Positions 25,038 to 34,375 of a DNA stretch of 64,000 bases are shown one piece after another. Position numbers and translations under genes: made by a program. This DNA comes from JAILEN01 sp036723975. Its GTDB lineage: Bacteria > Bacillota > Clostridia > Lachnospirales > Lachnospiraceae. The notes below the pieces were generated by a model. It was not told where the DNA came from. It worked only from the letters and a program-made list of their open reading frames with translations, and ran no database searches. Position 1 is the stretch's first letter, and each line of letters opens with the position of its first letter. The DNA is taken from the NCBI GenBank assembly GCA_036723975.1, contig DAIMGJ010000009.1, positions 1-64,000 of the forward strand. The letters run 5' to 3'.

Positions 25038-25635
25038 TAAATCTGTTAAAAAACCACGGATTACCTATATTCCCGGGTGGAGAAATATCCGGTGGATGGT
25101 ATATCCCGAAAATAAGTATGATACATGCGGCTATACGGCCGCATGTATGCTTTTATACTATTATCATAAAGAACCGGGAGTGTTGTTTGAAAAAGTAATT
25201 CCTCCCGAGTTTTTCGGTAAGGACGGGAAACTTTTGACAACGGGCTATACCCTGCAGGACAAGTTGATTCAGTACGCTTCCGTAAATCGTTCCTGGGGCT
25301 GGTCGGTGGCAAAGGTTTTAAATTGTTATTTTGAGGAATACCATATTCCGGCAAAGGCACATTTTGGACTCTTTCGTCTGGGTGCATATAAAAGAGTAAA
25401 AAACGGGGCGCCGGTGATTTTGTTCGGAAATCTTCCGCGGCATAAGGAAGATTTAAGTGATATTAAAAATCGCTTAAATCACGCGGTTTTGGCTTATGGA
25501 TTGAATCAAAACGGCACGATGATTCCCAGGTTTATCGTTCATTACGGATGGAAAAACCGGGCGTATCAGGTTTTAAATCACGCGGTAATCGGCTCGTATT
25601 GCTATATTGGTTGTACAACGAGGGGGACGTCTTGA
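25021..25635 (+). CDS. C39-like papain-fold cysteine peptidase
   Basis: 204 aa. The nucleophile motif YDTCGYTAACMLLYY puts the active Cys at C36, with the catalytic His H154 in LNHAVLAYG and a following HYGW. This fits the bacteriocin-processing-like or C39-like papain-fold group. There is no signal peptide, which argues for a cytosolic role or an unrecognised export. It overlaps mgtC by 17 nt, implying translational coupling. No partner peptide or exporter with a peptidase domain is nearby, so the substrate is unknown. It could be an inactive family member, but both catalytic residues are present. Confidence 0.7.
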   Translation: MWKKSDKSVKKPRITYIPGWRNIRWMVYPENKYDTCGYTAACMLLYYYHKEPGVLFEKVIPPEFFGKDGKLLTTGYTLQDKLIQYASVNRSWGWSVAKVLNCYFEEYHIPAKAHFGLFRLGAYKRVKNGAPVILFGNLPRHKEDLSDIKNRLNHAVLAYGLNQNGTMIPRFIVHYGWKNRAYQVLNHAVIGSYCYIGCTTRGTS

Positions 25636-25659
25636 CGTGTATATTAAGCATGATATAAT
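25632..25659 (+). promoter_or_regulatory. Promoter of the secreted DUF5648-type gene
   Basis: TTGACG (25632-25637), 16-bp spacer, TATAAT (25654-25659). The -35 box overlaps the stop codon of the peptidase gene. Confidence 0.75.
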
Positions 25660-25719
25660 TGTATTTGCGGCAGCTCTGTTTTGAGTTGATGAGTAATTAA
25701 AAAAGTGAGGAGAAAGACT

Positions 25720-26919
25720 ATGAAAAAATGCAAATGGTTACTGGCATTGGCACTATCATTTTTTATGGTGTTTGGTGCTATGCCCTGTACACAAGTGAAG
25801 GCTGCAAATCTGTCGGACAACTATGTAGTTGTTTATCGTATGTTTAATACGAGAACAGGAGAGCATTTTTACACTACAAGTGCTCAAGAACGAGAAGAAC
25901 TTTACTTGAAAGGATGGAATGCGGAAGGATGCGGATGGGTTGCACCTGCGGAATCCGAGTACACACAACCGGTTTACCGATTATTCCATCCAGGACTTGG
26001 AGATCATCACTATACCGTAAGTGAGGAAGAAAGACAGGATTGTATACAAAATAAGGGCTGGAGAGATGAAGGGATTCTTTGTCAGGCTGTAAAGACCAAG
26101 ATGGATGGAACAACACCATTATATCGTGCTTTTCTTCCAAACGTACCTGTTGGAGCACATCATTATACAGCAAATTATAATGAAATAGAAGAAATTGTTT
26201 CAACAAAGGGTTGGAATGATGAGGGCTTGGCTTGGTATGCATTAAATATTGATCCAGGTTCAGTTGCTTTGCCGGAACTTCCAGAGAGGGCAGGTATCGC
26301 AACTGTTGATTCTTATGCTTCACTTGAAGCTGATGTTTTTTTGGCAGGATCTGGAAGTGGATATCATGCAAAACTTACTATGCAGACTGCTACATCAGCA
26401 ATCAGCTGGGGAATTCAGTATGATTCCTGTGCAGCAGCTCCTTATACAGGACAGACAGCATATTTGGTAGAAAATGTTGCACATAATGGACCTGGCGGAC
26501 AGACGTATACTCGTTATGGACTTTCAACTACCGGAGAATGGCATCATATGATGATAACTTATAAGGACGGATGGTGTGAGTTTTACCTTGACAATAATTT
26601 TGTAGGTGCTCAGTATAATGAAGGACTTAAAAATGGTACATTGTATTGTGCAGTAGAGGGTGCTGCAAGATTAGACGGAGATTCTGTGGATGCCCGTTTT
26701 GATAATATTAAGATTAAGGGCCATGGTAAATATGATCCGGAGCAAGGATTTAATCATTATCACACGGATCACAATGGTCTTTCTGCAGATGTATCTAAAT
26801 TTGTTGTTTCAACCGGTTCCGTTAACATTGGTGGTGTTATGAATGGACTGGGAGGACGTGATTGGGATAGCGCATATCAGGACGCTTCTCTTGTTGTTCG
26901 ATTCAGTGATGGATTGTAA
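25720..26919 (+). CDS. Secreted protein with three DUF5648-type repeats and a lectin-like domain
   Basis: 399 aa. The start at 25720 lies 7 nt after GAGGAG; a GTG at 25705 overlaps that site. A signal peptide is followed by cleavage after VKAA. Three repeats of the 'YR..N..TGEHFYTT...E.......GW..EG..W' type span about 35-180. The C-terminal 200 residues look like a concanavalin-type (LamG-like) domain (WHHMMITYKDGWCEFYLDN, DNIKIKG). No LPXTG or membrane anchor is seen, so it is probably released or held by wall carbohydrate. It likely binds glycans. It has its own promoter and terminator. Confidence 0.8.
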   Translation: MKKCKWLLALALSFFMVFGAMPCTQVKAANLSDNYVVVYRMFNTRTGEHFYTTSAQEREELYLKGWNAEGCGWVAPAESEYTQPVYRLFHPGLGDHHYTVSEEERQDCIQNKGWRDEGILCQAVKTKMDGTTPLYRAFLPNVPVGAHHYTANYNEIEEIVSTKGWNDEGLAWYALNIDPGSVALPELPERAGIATVDSYASLEADVFLAGSGSGYHAKLTMQTATSAISWGIQYDSCAAAPYTGQTAYLVENVAHNGPGGQTYTRYGLSTTGEWHHMMITYKDGWCEFYLDNNFVGAQYNEGLKNGTLYCAVEGAARLDGDSVDARFDNIKIKGHGKYDPEQGFNHYHTDHNGLSADVSKFVVSTGSVNIGGVMNGLGGRDWDSAYQDASLVVRFSDGL

Positions 26920-26948
26920 AAATTACGTCTTTTCTTTTTAATTATTTA

Positions 26949-26979
26949 AGGTGGTTGGGAATTCCCAACCACCTTTTTG
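26949..26979 (+). terminator. Intrinsic terminator, perfect palindrome
   Basis: AGGTGGTTGGG-AATT-CCCAACCACCT followed by TTTT. It ends the secreted protein gene. Confidence 0.95.
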
Positions 26980-27028
26980 ATTTTTCCATTTATGGATAAT
27001 GAAAACAGTGTATTTTTAAAAAAAGATT

Positions 27029-27037
27029 TGATATAAT
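27029..27037 (+). promoter_or_regulatory. Extended -10 promoter
   Basis: TGATATAAT, an extended -10 without a good -35, 37 bp before the ATG of the GGDEF/EAL gene. Confidence 0.6.
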
Positions 27038-27073
27038 CGGAGTGTGTAGATAGTATTGGGGAGGGCATAAACT

Positions 27074-29347
27074 ATGTACAGAAAACTACGTACTTCATTT
27101 GCAGCGTTGTCGGTTGCTTTATTCTTGGCATATATCGCAGCGTTGTTTCTTGCTGAGGGAGCGTTATCTGATACGCTTTCCGGATTCTGTTGTTTATCCG
27201 TCGCACTTTCCGTCGGCTTAACCTCCTTTGTAAATCGAAAATATCGCGTTCCCATTTCTTTGATCGCACTTGGCCCCATCTTTTGGATGATTGGGGATGT
27301 GTTCTATGTGATTTGTGATCTTGGAAAGATTACGGATGAACAGTTATATAACATTACCAATCCGCTGTATAACATGACCAGTTATATCTATGTTGCGGGT
27401 CTTTTGGCATTTGGCTTTGTTCACTTTACCAAAAAGGATTTGCTTCGTCTCTTTGTAAATGCTTTCCTTTGTACGGTGGCAACGGTTGTCATCAGTGTTT
27501 CCATTTTCCAATTGGTTACAAGCTCTAAATTCGTAGTAAATGCATTTGGATTTATGACGTACTTTAGAATGATTGTTGCTATGTTTATCATTGTATTTTT
27601 CCTGGTGATTGCGGCAAACCATTCCGATAATCGATTAAGTTTGTACGGTATTTTTGTCCTGGATAGTTTCTTTATCTACGGCATCAGTGATATTCGCTAT
27701 ACCATGATGGAAGCAGTTGGAGAAGATCCTTCCGGCTTATTGGCGGATGCCATTTATCTTTTAAGTATGGTGTTACTTGGTATTGCTTATTCCACACAAT
27801 CCATTTCTGATGTGATGGATGCCCAGGAAGTAAAGAAAGAAGGTCCGCAGAGCGGAAAACCGGGGGTTATGCTGGCTATTGTATTTTTGCTTTTCGGTCT
27901 TTGGCTTTTTGTTATGAATGCCTTAAGCGCATACGGATTTTTAATGCTTGTAATCGCCGGTATTGCATATTTCCTTTTAGCAAAGGTGCTTCGTACCAAT
28001 GAAATCAATGAAGATATCATCGTTCAAAAGGATGAGGAACTAACCGAGGTAAATGAGAAGCTTGCAAATGCTTCGATTTTGGATATCCAGACCGGCTTGA
28101 AGAATCGCCGGGCTTGGAATAATTATCGCGAGAAGTTAAAGGTAGAGCATAAGGACAGTCGCTTAATCCTTTATTCTCTTGATATTCATATGTTTAAGAT
28201 GATTATTGATACCTATGGAGCGGATGCGGCCGATCAGATTCTTGCGGAAGTGGGTCGAAGACTTTTGTCCATTGAAGAGATGGGAATTACCGCCTTCCGT
28301 TTGGATGGGGATCAGTTTATGATTCTTTGCGTGGATGAAGGCCATGAAGTGGATTCTGCAAGATTTGCGGATTATTTGACCGGTGTGTTGGATCGTCCTT
28401 ATGAAGCAAACGAAAAGATTATTCGCGTAACCTTCAAAATCGGTGCTGCCATGTATCCGGATGATACACCGGATATTGATCAGTTGATGAGCTGTGCCGA
28501 GTCGGTTCGTGTAGGCTTAAGCCTCAACGGAAATATGTCGGTATGTGCTTTCTTTGATTCAAGCATAATTCCAAAGATGCAAAGAGAAAACTTAATTGGA
28601 AATAAACTCCAGAATTTGGATTTTGAGACGAGTTTGGAACTCTATTATCAGCCGCAGGTGGTTGCATCCACCGGAGAGTTAATCGGTATGGAGGCACTGC
28701 TTCGTTGGAAAGATGATGAGCTTGGATTTATTCCTCCGGCAGAGTTTATTCCGATTGCCGAGAAACTGGGAATCATGCCGGCCATGGGAGAGTGGATTGT
28801 TCGTCAGGCATTTTTTCAGATTATTTCTTGGAACCAGACCTATGGCAAAAACTTAAAAATGGGTATCAACATTTCACAAAAGGAATTGCAGGAAGAATAC
28901 TTTACAGACACCTTCCTTTATATTATGAAAGAAATGGGCGTTGACCCGGCGTGGATTGACGTGGAGATGTCAGAGAGTGTGGCATTACACGGAGCTGTGG
29001 AAAATTCCAATATTATTTCCGAATTGAAGGATGCGGGGGTTACCGTATCTGTGGATAATTTTGGTGTTGGTTATGCATCCTTTAAAAATTTGTTAAATAT
29101 TCGATTTGATCGTATTGATCTTTCTAAAGAACTGACGGATATTCTTTTGAATCATAAGAATGGTAAGGTTATTGTGGGCGGAATTATTTCCATGGCACAG
29201 GGACTAAACCTTAAGGTCAATGCCGAAGGTGTGGAAACAAAGGATCAATTGGACTGCTTGGTAGAACTGGGCTGCGATTACATACAGGGATTTTATTTTG
29301 GACAGCCGCTTCCGGCAGAACGATTTGAAGAAAACTGGTTAAAATAG
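27074..29347 (+). CDS. Membrane GGDEF-EAL protein with eroded catalytic motifs
   Basis: 757 aa. About eight N-terminal membrane helices (1-310) are followed by a short coiled linker, a GGDEF domain (about 330-470) and an EAL domain (about 510-757). The GGDEF signature reads DGDQF at 411-415, so diguanylate cyclase activity is unlikely. The EAL domain keeps E540 (MEALLRW) and AEGVET. However, the DDFG motif is DNFG (D661, N662) and the usual lysine of 'LKID' is Arg in DRIDLSK. It may thus be a weak phosphodiesterase or a c-di-GMP receptor. It has its own promoter and terminator. Confidence 0.88.
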   Translation: MYRKLRTSFAALSVALFLAYIAALFLAEGALSDTLSGFCCLSVALSVGLTSFVNRKYRVPISLIALGPIFWMIGDVFYVICDLGKITDEQLYNITNPLYNMTSYIYVAGLLAFGFVHFTKKDLLRLFVNAFLCTVATVVISVSIFQLVTSSKFVVNAFGFMTYFRMIVAMFIIVFFLVIAANHSDNRLSLYGIFVLDSFFIYGISDIRYTMMEAVGEDPSGLLADAIYLLSMVLLGIAYSTQSISDVMDAQEVKKEGPQSGKPGVMLAIVFLLFGLWLFVMNALSAYGFLMLVIAGIAYFLLAKVLRTNEINEDIIVQKDEELTEVNEKLANASILDIQTGLKNRRAWNNYREKLKVEHKDSRLILYSLDIHMFKMIIDTYGADAADQILAEVGRRLLSIEEMGITAFRLDGDQFMILCVDEGHEVDSARFADYLTGVLDRPYEANEKIIRVTFKIGAAMYPDDTPDIDQLMSCAESVRVGLSLNGNMSVCAFFDSSIIPKMQRENLIGNKLQNLDFETSLELYYQPQVVASTGELIGMEALLRWKDDELGFIPPAEFIPIAEKLGIMPAMGEWIVRQAFFQIISWNQTYGKNLKMGINISQKELQEEYFTDTFLYIMKEMGVDPAWIDVEMSESVALHGAVENSNIISELKDAGVTVSVDNFGVGYASFKNLLNIRFDRIDLSKELTDILLNHKNGKVIVGGIISMAQGLNLKVNAEGVETKDQLDCLVELGCDYIQGFYFGQPLPAERFEENWLK

Positions 29348-29383
29348 ACCTATTGAAAAAAATTGCAAATGGTATTACACTTG

Positions 29384-29412
29384 AAAGGCTGTTTAAACAA
29401 CAGCCTTTTATT
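29384..29412 (+). terminator. Intrinsic terminator
   Basis: AAAGGCTGTT-TAAAC-AACAGCCTTT followed by TATTTG. It ends the GGDEF/EAL gene. Confidence 0.8.
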
Positions 29413-29448
29413 TGTGTTGATTAAGTGTAAATAGATAAGGAGTTTTTA

Positions 29449-31107
29449 ATGAGAAACGACAGATTGGTTCCGGCGTTGGTTACCACTATGAAAAACTATT
29501 CAAAGGAGCAGTTTTTAAAGGATTTGGTTGCCGGTATTATCGTGGCAATTATAGCACTTCCTTTATCCATCGCATTGGCCATTGCTTCCGGCGTGGGACC
29601 CAGTGAGGGTATTTATACTGCGATTATTGCAGGATTTATTATTTCAGCTTTTGGTGGAAGCCGAGTGCAGATTGCCGGACCTACGGCGGCATTTGCTACT
29701 ATAGTAGCAGGAATTGTTGCTAAAAACGGCATGTCCGGTCTTGCGCTTGCAACAATTTTTGCCGGTATTCTTTTGATTTTGATGGGACTTTTGCGTCTGG
29801 GAAGTTTGATTCGATTTATTCCCTATACCATTACAACCGGATTTACCGCAGGTATCGCAGTTACCATTGTTATCGGGCAGGTAAAGGACTTCCTTGGACT
29901 TACATTTCCAAAGGGAATTTCTACCATTGAAACCATAGATAAGGTAAAGGCCATTGCCGGAAGTATCGATACCTTAAATACACAGGCATTGATGGTTGGA
30001 TTGATTTCTTTGGCTGTTTTGATTCTTTGGCCTTTTATTCCGAAGGTGGGAGAGGTAATCCCGGCTTCTTTGATAGCTGTGTTTGTAGGAATTGCGCTGG
30101 TATTTGGCTTGAAATTACATGTTAATACCATCGGTGATTTATACACCATCGGAAGAGAACTTCCACACCTTCAGATTCCGGAGTTTTCTTTGTCTGCAGT
30201 AAGAGATGCTGCATCCAACGGATTTACCATTGCCGTTCTTGCTGCAATTGAATCTTTGCTTTCCTGTGTAGTTGCGGATTCCATGATTAATGCCCATCAC
30301 AGAAGTAATCAGGAATTGATTGCCCAGGGAGTTGGAAATATCGGCTCTGCATTATTTGGAGGAATCCCGGCAACAGGTGCCATTGCAAGAACCGCAGCCA
30401 ATATTAAAAACGGTGGTCGCACGCCGATTGCCGGAATTGTTCATTCCATCGTTTTGGTGTTAATGCTTGTGGTATTGATGCCTTATGCATCTTTGATTCC
30501 GATGCCGACCATTGCCGCAATTTTGTTTATTGTTGCATATAACATGTGTGGCTGGAGAACCTTTGTACATTTGTCAAAGACCGCTCCGAAGAGTGATATT
30601 GCAGTACTTGTTGTTTCATTTGTACTTACGGTTTGCTTCGATTTGGTAGTGGCAATCGGAGTAGGTATTGTACTTGCCTGTGTTCTTTTGATGAAGAGAA
30701 TGGCAGATGAGGCAACCCTTACCGGCTGGAAATATTTTGACCAGGATACGGATCCGGATGATATCGAATACAAAGTGGTTCCGCGTCAGGTTCGTGTATA
30801 CGAGATTTCCGGCCCTATGTTTTTCGGAGCAGCGGATTTGATCTCGCAAATGTCTTTAAAGGATTTTACAAAGGTTCTGGTAATCAGAATGCGTTCCGTT
30901 CCGGCGTTGGATGCAACCGCAATGCATTCTTTGGAAAGCCTTCACGAAAGATGCGTTCGCCAAGGCGTAACCATGGTATTTTCTCATGTAAATGAACAGC
31001 CCATGCGGACGATGAAAAAAGCCGGATTTTATGATATGATAGGAAGCGACAACTTCTGTCCTCATATTGATGACGCAATTAAGCGTGCGACAGATCTTTG
31101 TAAATAA
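29449..31107 (+). CDS. SulP family anion transporter with STAS domain
   Basis: 552 aa. About 12 membrane segments make up the SLC26/SulP core, starting with FLKDLVAGIIVAIIALPLSIALA and including GGIPATGAIARTAANIKNGG. A cytosolic STAS domain (about 440-552) contains LVIRMRSVPALDATAMHSLE, the region that binds nucleotides in homologues. The substrate could be sulfate, bicarbonate or a dicarboxylate, and sequence alone does not decide. GGAG precedes the ATG. RNase P RNA follows immediately. Confidence 0.93.
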   Translation: MRNDRLVPALVTTMKNYSKEQFLKDLVAGIIVAIIALPLSIALAIASGVGPSEGIYTAIIAGFIISAFGGSRVQIAGPTAAFATIVAGIVAKNGMSGLALATIFAGILLILMGLLRLGSLIRFIPYTITTGFTAGIAVTIVIGQVKDFLGLTFPKGISTIETIDKVKAIAGSIDTLNTQALMVGLISLAVLILWPFIPKVGEVIPASLIAVFVGIALVFGLKLHVNTIGDLYTIGRELPHLQIPEFSLSAVRDAASNGFTIAVLAAIESLLSCVVADSMINAHHRSNQELIAQGVGNIGSALFGGIPATGAIARTAANIKNGGRTPIAGIVHSIVLVLMLVVLMPYASLIPMPTIAAILFIVAYNMCGWRTFVHLSKTAPKSDIAVLVVSFVLTVCFDLVVAIGVGIVLACVLLMKRMADEATLTGWKYFDQDTDPDDIEYKVVPRQVRVYEISGPMFFGAADLISQMSLKDFTKVLVIRMRSVPALDATAMHSLESLHERCVRQGVTMVFSHVNEQPMRTMKKAGFYDMIGSDNFCPHIDDAIKRATDLCK

Positions 31108-31122
31108 CAATTGGATAATTAT

Positions 31123-31463
31123 GTAAGTAGGACACGTGATCGCAATCGCAAGTCCCGAAAGGGCGCGATTGAGGAAAGTCCGGGCTTCACAGGGCAGGAT
31201 GCCGGATAACGTCCGGTGGAGGTGACTCCAAGGCTAGTGCAACAGAAATATACCGCCACTTTGTGGTAAGGGTGGAAAGGCAGTGTAAGAGACTACCGTT
31301 TCTTTGGTAACAAGGAAAGCCATGTAAACCCCATTCGAAGCAAGACCGAAACGAAGCGTACGTGGCCCGCCAGCTTCAGGTTGGTCGCTAAAGGCCGGTG
31401 GCAACATCGGTATCAGAGATAGATGATCACGCACGACATAACCCGGCTTATCGTCCTGCTTAC
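31123..31463 (+). ncRNA. rnpB: RNase P RNA
   Basis: Bacterial RNase P RNA, the catalytic subunit that trims tRNA 5' ends. P1 pairs GTAAGTAGGAC (31123-31133) with GTCCTGCTTAC (31453-31463). Universal core segments are present: GAGGAAAGTCCGGGCT near the 5' end, GTGCAACAGAAA, and near the 3' end AGATAGATGATCAC and ACATAACCCGGCTTA. The P4 halves and J-regions are in the usual order, and the 340-nt length is normal. A TTTTTA tract follows. No clear promoter was seen in the 15 bp after the SulP stop. Confidence 0.97.
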
Positions 31464-31503
31464 ATTTTTATAATATTGTATCTGTTTAAAAACTTTCGAA
31501 TCG

Positions 31504-31532
31504 TTGTAATCATAGGCAAATTCTGCTAATAT
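31504..31532 (+). promoter_or_regulatory. Promoter of the ECF S-component gene
   Basis: TTGTAA (31504-31509), 17-bp spacer, TAATAT (31527-31532). The leader to 31606 has no riboswitch I can recognise. Confidence 0.5.
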
Positions 31533-31606
31533 ATCCCTGTTGTAATATATCCCGTCGGAAACTTTTATAATAAGGTTTTGGGAATAGAAACATGGAGGAA
31601 AATTGA

Positions 31607-32182
31607 ATGAAGATGAACACAAAAACCATCGTTGGAATGGGACTTTTGACTGCAATTGTCATTGTTTTACAGGCATTGGCATTAAACGTACGTTTCGGGA
31701 TGTTTTGTATCACATTAGTATTGGTACCGATTATTGTTGGCGCTGCTCTTTACGGATGGAAGGCAGGAGCTTGGCTTGGATTCGTATTTTCGGTAGTCGT
31801 TTTGCTTACAGATGCGGGTGCGTTTTTGGCAATCAGTATTCCGGGTACCATTGTTACTGTTCTTGTGAAAGGTACTGTAGCAGGTCTTGTGGCTGGTGTT
31901 GTTTACGCATCAATCGTAAAAATTTCAAACAAGATGTTTGCTACCGTTGTAGCCGGTATAGCCGCTCCGGTTGTTAATACAGGTATTTTTATAATCGGTT
32001 GTTTTATTTTCTTTTACCCAACCATTTCAGAGTGGGCTGCAGCAGCAGGATATGAAAACGGTGCCGCATATTTGTTACTTGGTATCGTTGGTTTAAACTT
32101 TGTGGTTGAATTGGCAATCAATTTGGTTTTGAGTACCGTTATCGTACAGATTGTTACCATCGGTAAAAAAGAAGTAATGTAA
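31607..32182 (+). CDS. ECF transporter substrate-binding (S) component
   Basis: 191 aa, six hydrophobic segments. The start MNTKTIVGMGLLTAIVIVLQAL is typical of S components, which bind a vitamin or metal and dock to a shared EcfT-EcfAA' module. No energising genes are adjacent, as in group II systems. The substrate is not clear: the sequence pattern is loosely like the PanT/FolT group, and no upstream riboswitch gives a hint. GGAGG precedes the ATG, and a second ATG two codons later is also possible. Confidence 0.85.
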   Translation: MKMNTKTIVGMGLLTAIVIVLQALALNVRFGMFCITLVLVPIIVGAALYGWKAGAWLGFVFSVVVLLTDAGAFLAISIPGTIVTVLVKGTVAGLVAGVVYASIVKISNKMFATVVAGIAAPVVNTGIFIIGCFIFFYPTISEWAAAAGYENGAAYLLLGIVGLNFVVELAINLVLSTVIVQIVTIGKKEVM

Positions 32183-32226
32183 AGAAATATAAGAGATCGT
32201 AATACGAGAGATATGTGAGAGATAAA

Positions 32227-32269
32227 AGTCCGATCCGTTTTGGAATGCCATAGTGGATCGGACTTTTTA
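32227..32269 (+). terminator. Intrinsic terminator
   Basis: AGTCCGATCC/GGATCGGACT around an 18-nt loop, then TTTTT. It separates the ECF gene from mtnA. An in-frame ATG inside it (32240) is not the mtnA start. Confidence 0.92.
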
Positions 32270-32284
32270 GTGGAGATAATTTTT

Positions 32285-33367
32285 ATGAATATAATGGAGA
32301 TAGATACCGTAGATATTGACCTTCAAGAAAATGCGGTGGTAATAATCGACCAAACCAAACTTCCCGGTGAGGTGGTTCTTAAAAAGTTAAGAGATCCAAA
32401 GGAAATCTGGGAAGCTATTTACAAACTGGAGGTTCGGGGAGCACCGGCTATTGGGGTGGCTGCTGCGTTTGGTATTTATGTGATTGCAAAGGATATTTCC
32501 GATGACTACCCGGGCGAGGAGGAATTCTACCGCGCGTTTCAAGAAAAAAAGGAATACTTAAATTCCTCAAGACCAACGGCAGTGAATCTTTCCTGGGCAC
32601 TAAATCGGATGGAGAATTGCCTGGATGCATGTCGAGGCAAATCCAGGGAGGAACAGCTAAAAGCCTTAGAGACAATGGCAATCGAGATTCGCGATGAGGA
32701 TATTCGCGTATGCAAAAAAATCGGCGAATATGGTGTGGAGTTAATCAAGGACGGAGACGGTATTTTAACCCATTGCAATGCCGGAAAACTTGCAACCGTT
32801 CGATATGGTACTGCAACGTCTCCCATTTATGTGGCAAAGGAAAGAGGTATGAATCTTCGGGTTTATTGTGATGAAACCAGACCTCTTTTACAGGGCGCAA
32901 GACTCACCTCTTTTGAATTGTATGAGTCAGGAATTGATACCACACTTTTGTGTGATAATATGTCTGCGGCTTTAATGAAGCAGGGAAAGGTCAACGCTAT
33001 ATTCGTTGGCTGTGACCGTGTTGCTGCAAACGGTGATACTGCAAATAAAATCGGAACATCCGTGGTGGCTACGGTTGCAAAACGTTACGGAGTGCCTGTA
33101 TATATTGCAGCACCGACTTCCACCATTGATATGAACTGTGCAAGCGGTGATGATATTGTAATCGAGCAGCGAGACGGAAAAGAAGTAACGGATATGTGGT
33201 ATGAAAAGCCTATGGCGCCTGCCGGGGTTAAGGTATTTAATCCGGCCTTTGACGTAACGGATCATGAGTTGATTGCCGGAATCGTTACGGAGTACGGAAT
33301 CGCAAGGGCTCCTTATACGCAGTCGTTAAAAGAGATTTTTGAAAAGAAGAAAGAACAGTCCATTTAG
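32285..33367 (+). CDS. mtnA: S-methyl-5-thioribose-1-phosphate isomerase
   Basis: 360 aa. It isomerises methylthioribose-1-phosphate to methylthioribulose-1-phosphate in methionine salvage. Catalytic C164 (THCNAG) and D244 (GCDRVAANGD) are present, with RGAPAIGVAAA and the C-terminal NPAFDVT. The start at 32285 follows GGAGA; the longer frame from 32240 begins inside a terminator. Other salvage genes are not in the window, so it may serve only the first part of the pathway, or a related aldose-phosphate isomerase role. The Mrp gene follows after 25 nt. Confidence 0.93.
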   Translation: MNIMEIDTVDIDLQENAVVIIDQTKLPGEVVLKKLRDPKEIWEAIYKLEVRGAPAIGVAAAFGIYVIAKDISDDYPGEEEFYRAFQEKKEYLNSSRPTAVNLSWALNRMENCLDACRGKSREEQLKALETMAIEIRDEDIRVCKKIGEYGVELIKDGDGILTHCNAGKLATVRYGTATSPIYVAKERGMNLRVYCDETRPLLQGARLTSFELYESGIDTTLLCDNMSAALMKQGKVNAIFVGCDRVAANGDTANKIGTSVVATVAKRYGVPVYIAAPTSTIDMNCASGDDIVIEQRDGKEVTDMWYEKPMAPAGVKVFNPAFDVTDHELIAGIVTEYGIARAPYTQSLKEIFEKKKEQSI

Positions 33368-33392
33368 ATAGAAAAATCGATGAGGTGATAAA

Positions 33393-34361
33393 ATGACAGA
33401 AGAAGAAAAGCAGAAAGCAATCGATGAAGCCATCGAACGTTTAAAATCAAAACAGCAGCCGGTGGAAGAAGAACCGGTAAACAAGCCACATGAGGAACAG
33501 GGCGTTCCGGGAATGGGAGGAAATGCACCGAAGGCAAATGAGCGTATTTCAGGTACAGAAGAAGCCAGAAAACGTTTAAACGCAGAGTTTGCTGCAGATG
33601 ACAACCCATTTTCCCATATTAAGCATGTAATCGGTGTTGTATCCGGAAAAGGTGGTGTAGGAAAGTCTTTCGTAACAGCAGCTATGGCCAATATGATGGC
33701 AAAGAAGGGTTATAAAGTAGCCATTATGGATGCGGATATAACAGGCCCTTCCATTCCAAAGATGTATGATGTACACGGACCGGCTATGGGCAACGAAAAC
33801 GGAACCTATCCGGAAGTCGCAAGAAACGGCGTAAAGATTATGTCCATCAACCTTCTTTTACAGGATGAGGAAGCTCCGGTTGTATGGCGTGGGCCGGTAA
33901 TCGCAGGAACCGTAAAACAGTTCTGGACTGATGTCCTTTGGGGCGAGATTGATTACATGTTTGTGGATATGCCTCCGGGAACCGGTGATGTTCCGCTTAC
34001 CGTATTCCAGTCTTTGCCGATTGACGGAATTGTTATCGTTACCTCTCCGCAGGATTTGGTAAAGATGATTGTTAAGAAGGCCTATAATATGGCAGGAATG
34101 ATGAATGTTCCTGTACTTGGTGTAGTGGAAAACTACAGCTATATGACTTGCCCGGATTGCGGAAAGAAACTTTCTGTATTCGGAGATTCTCATGTTGACG
34201 AAGTCGCTTCTGAGCTTGGCATTGATGTACTCGGAAAGCTTCCAATCAACCCAGAATTTGCAGAGAAAGTTGACTGGGGTGTTTGCTACGAAATCGAACT
34301 TCCGGAGATTGAGCCTGCGGCAGAGAAATTAAAAAGCCTATTAAGTGATTACGAAAAATAA
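33393..34361 (+). CDS. Mrp/NBP35 (ApbC) family Fe-S carrier ATPase
   Basis: 322 aa P-loop ATPase that carries Fe-S clusters to apoproteins. A charged N-terminal stretch of about 70 residues precedes the deviant Walker A SGKGGVGKS (84-92), then DADITGPSIPKM, DMPPGTGD and the C-terminal CPDC motif that binds a shared cluster in the dimer. It could act with the NifU-like protein at 5821, but the two are not linked. Cyclophilin follows after 14 nt, so mtnA-mrp-cyclophilin looks like one operon. Confidence 0.93.
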   Translation: MTEEEKQKAIDEAIERLKSKQQPVEEEPVNKPHEEQGVPGMGGNAPKANERISGTEEARKRLNAEFAADDNPFSHIKHVIGVVSGKGGVGKSFVTAAMANMMAKKGYKVAIMDADITGPSIPKMYDVHGPAMGNENGTYPEVARNGVKIMSINLLLQDEEAPVVWRGPVIAGTVKQFWTDVLWGEIDYMFVDMPPGTGDVPLTVFQSLPIDGIVIVTSPQDLVKMIVKKAYNMAGMMNVPVLGVVENYSYMTCPDCGKKLSVFGDSHVDEVASELGIDVLGKLPINPEFAEKVDWGVCYEIELPEIEPAAEKLKSLLSDYEK

Positions 34362-34375
34362 AGGAGATAACTATC

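Noticed and set aside
25052..25063. 12-base match (accacggattac) to the end of spacer 2, as self-targeting
   Set aside because: A 12-base match among all spacer words in 64 kb is expected fairly often by chance, and the rest of the spacer does not match.
31464..31606. Riboswitch upstream of the ECF S component
   Set aside because: No conserved TPP, FMN, folate, cobalamin or pre-queuosine motif could be found in the leader.
32240..32284. Upstream start for mtnA
   Set aside because: It lies inside the terminator stem of the previous gene, has no ribosome site, and adds residues unlike the family N-terminus.
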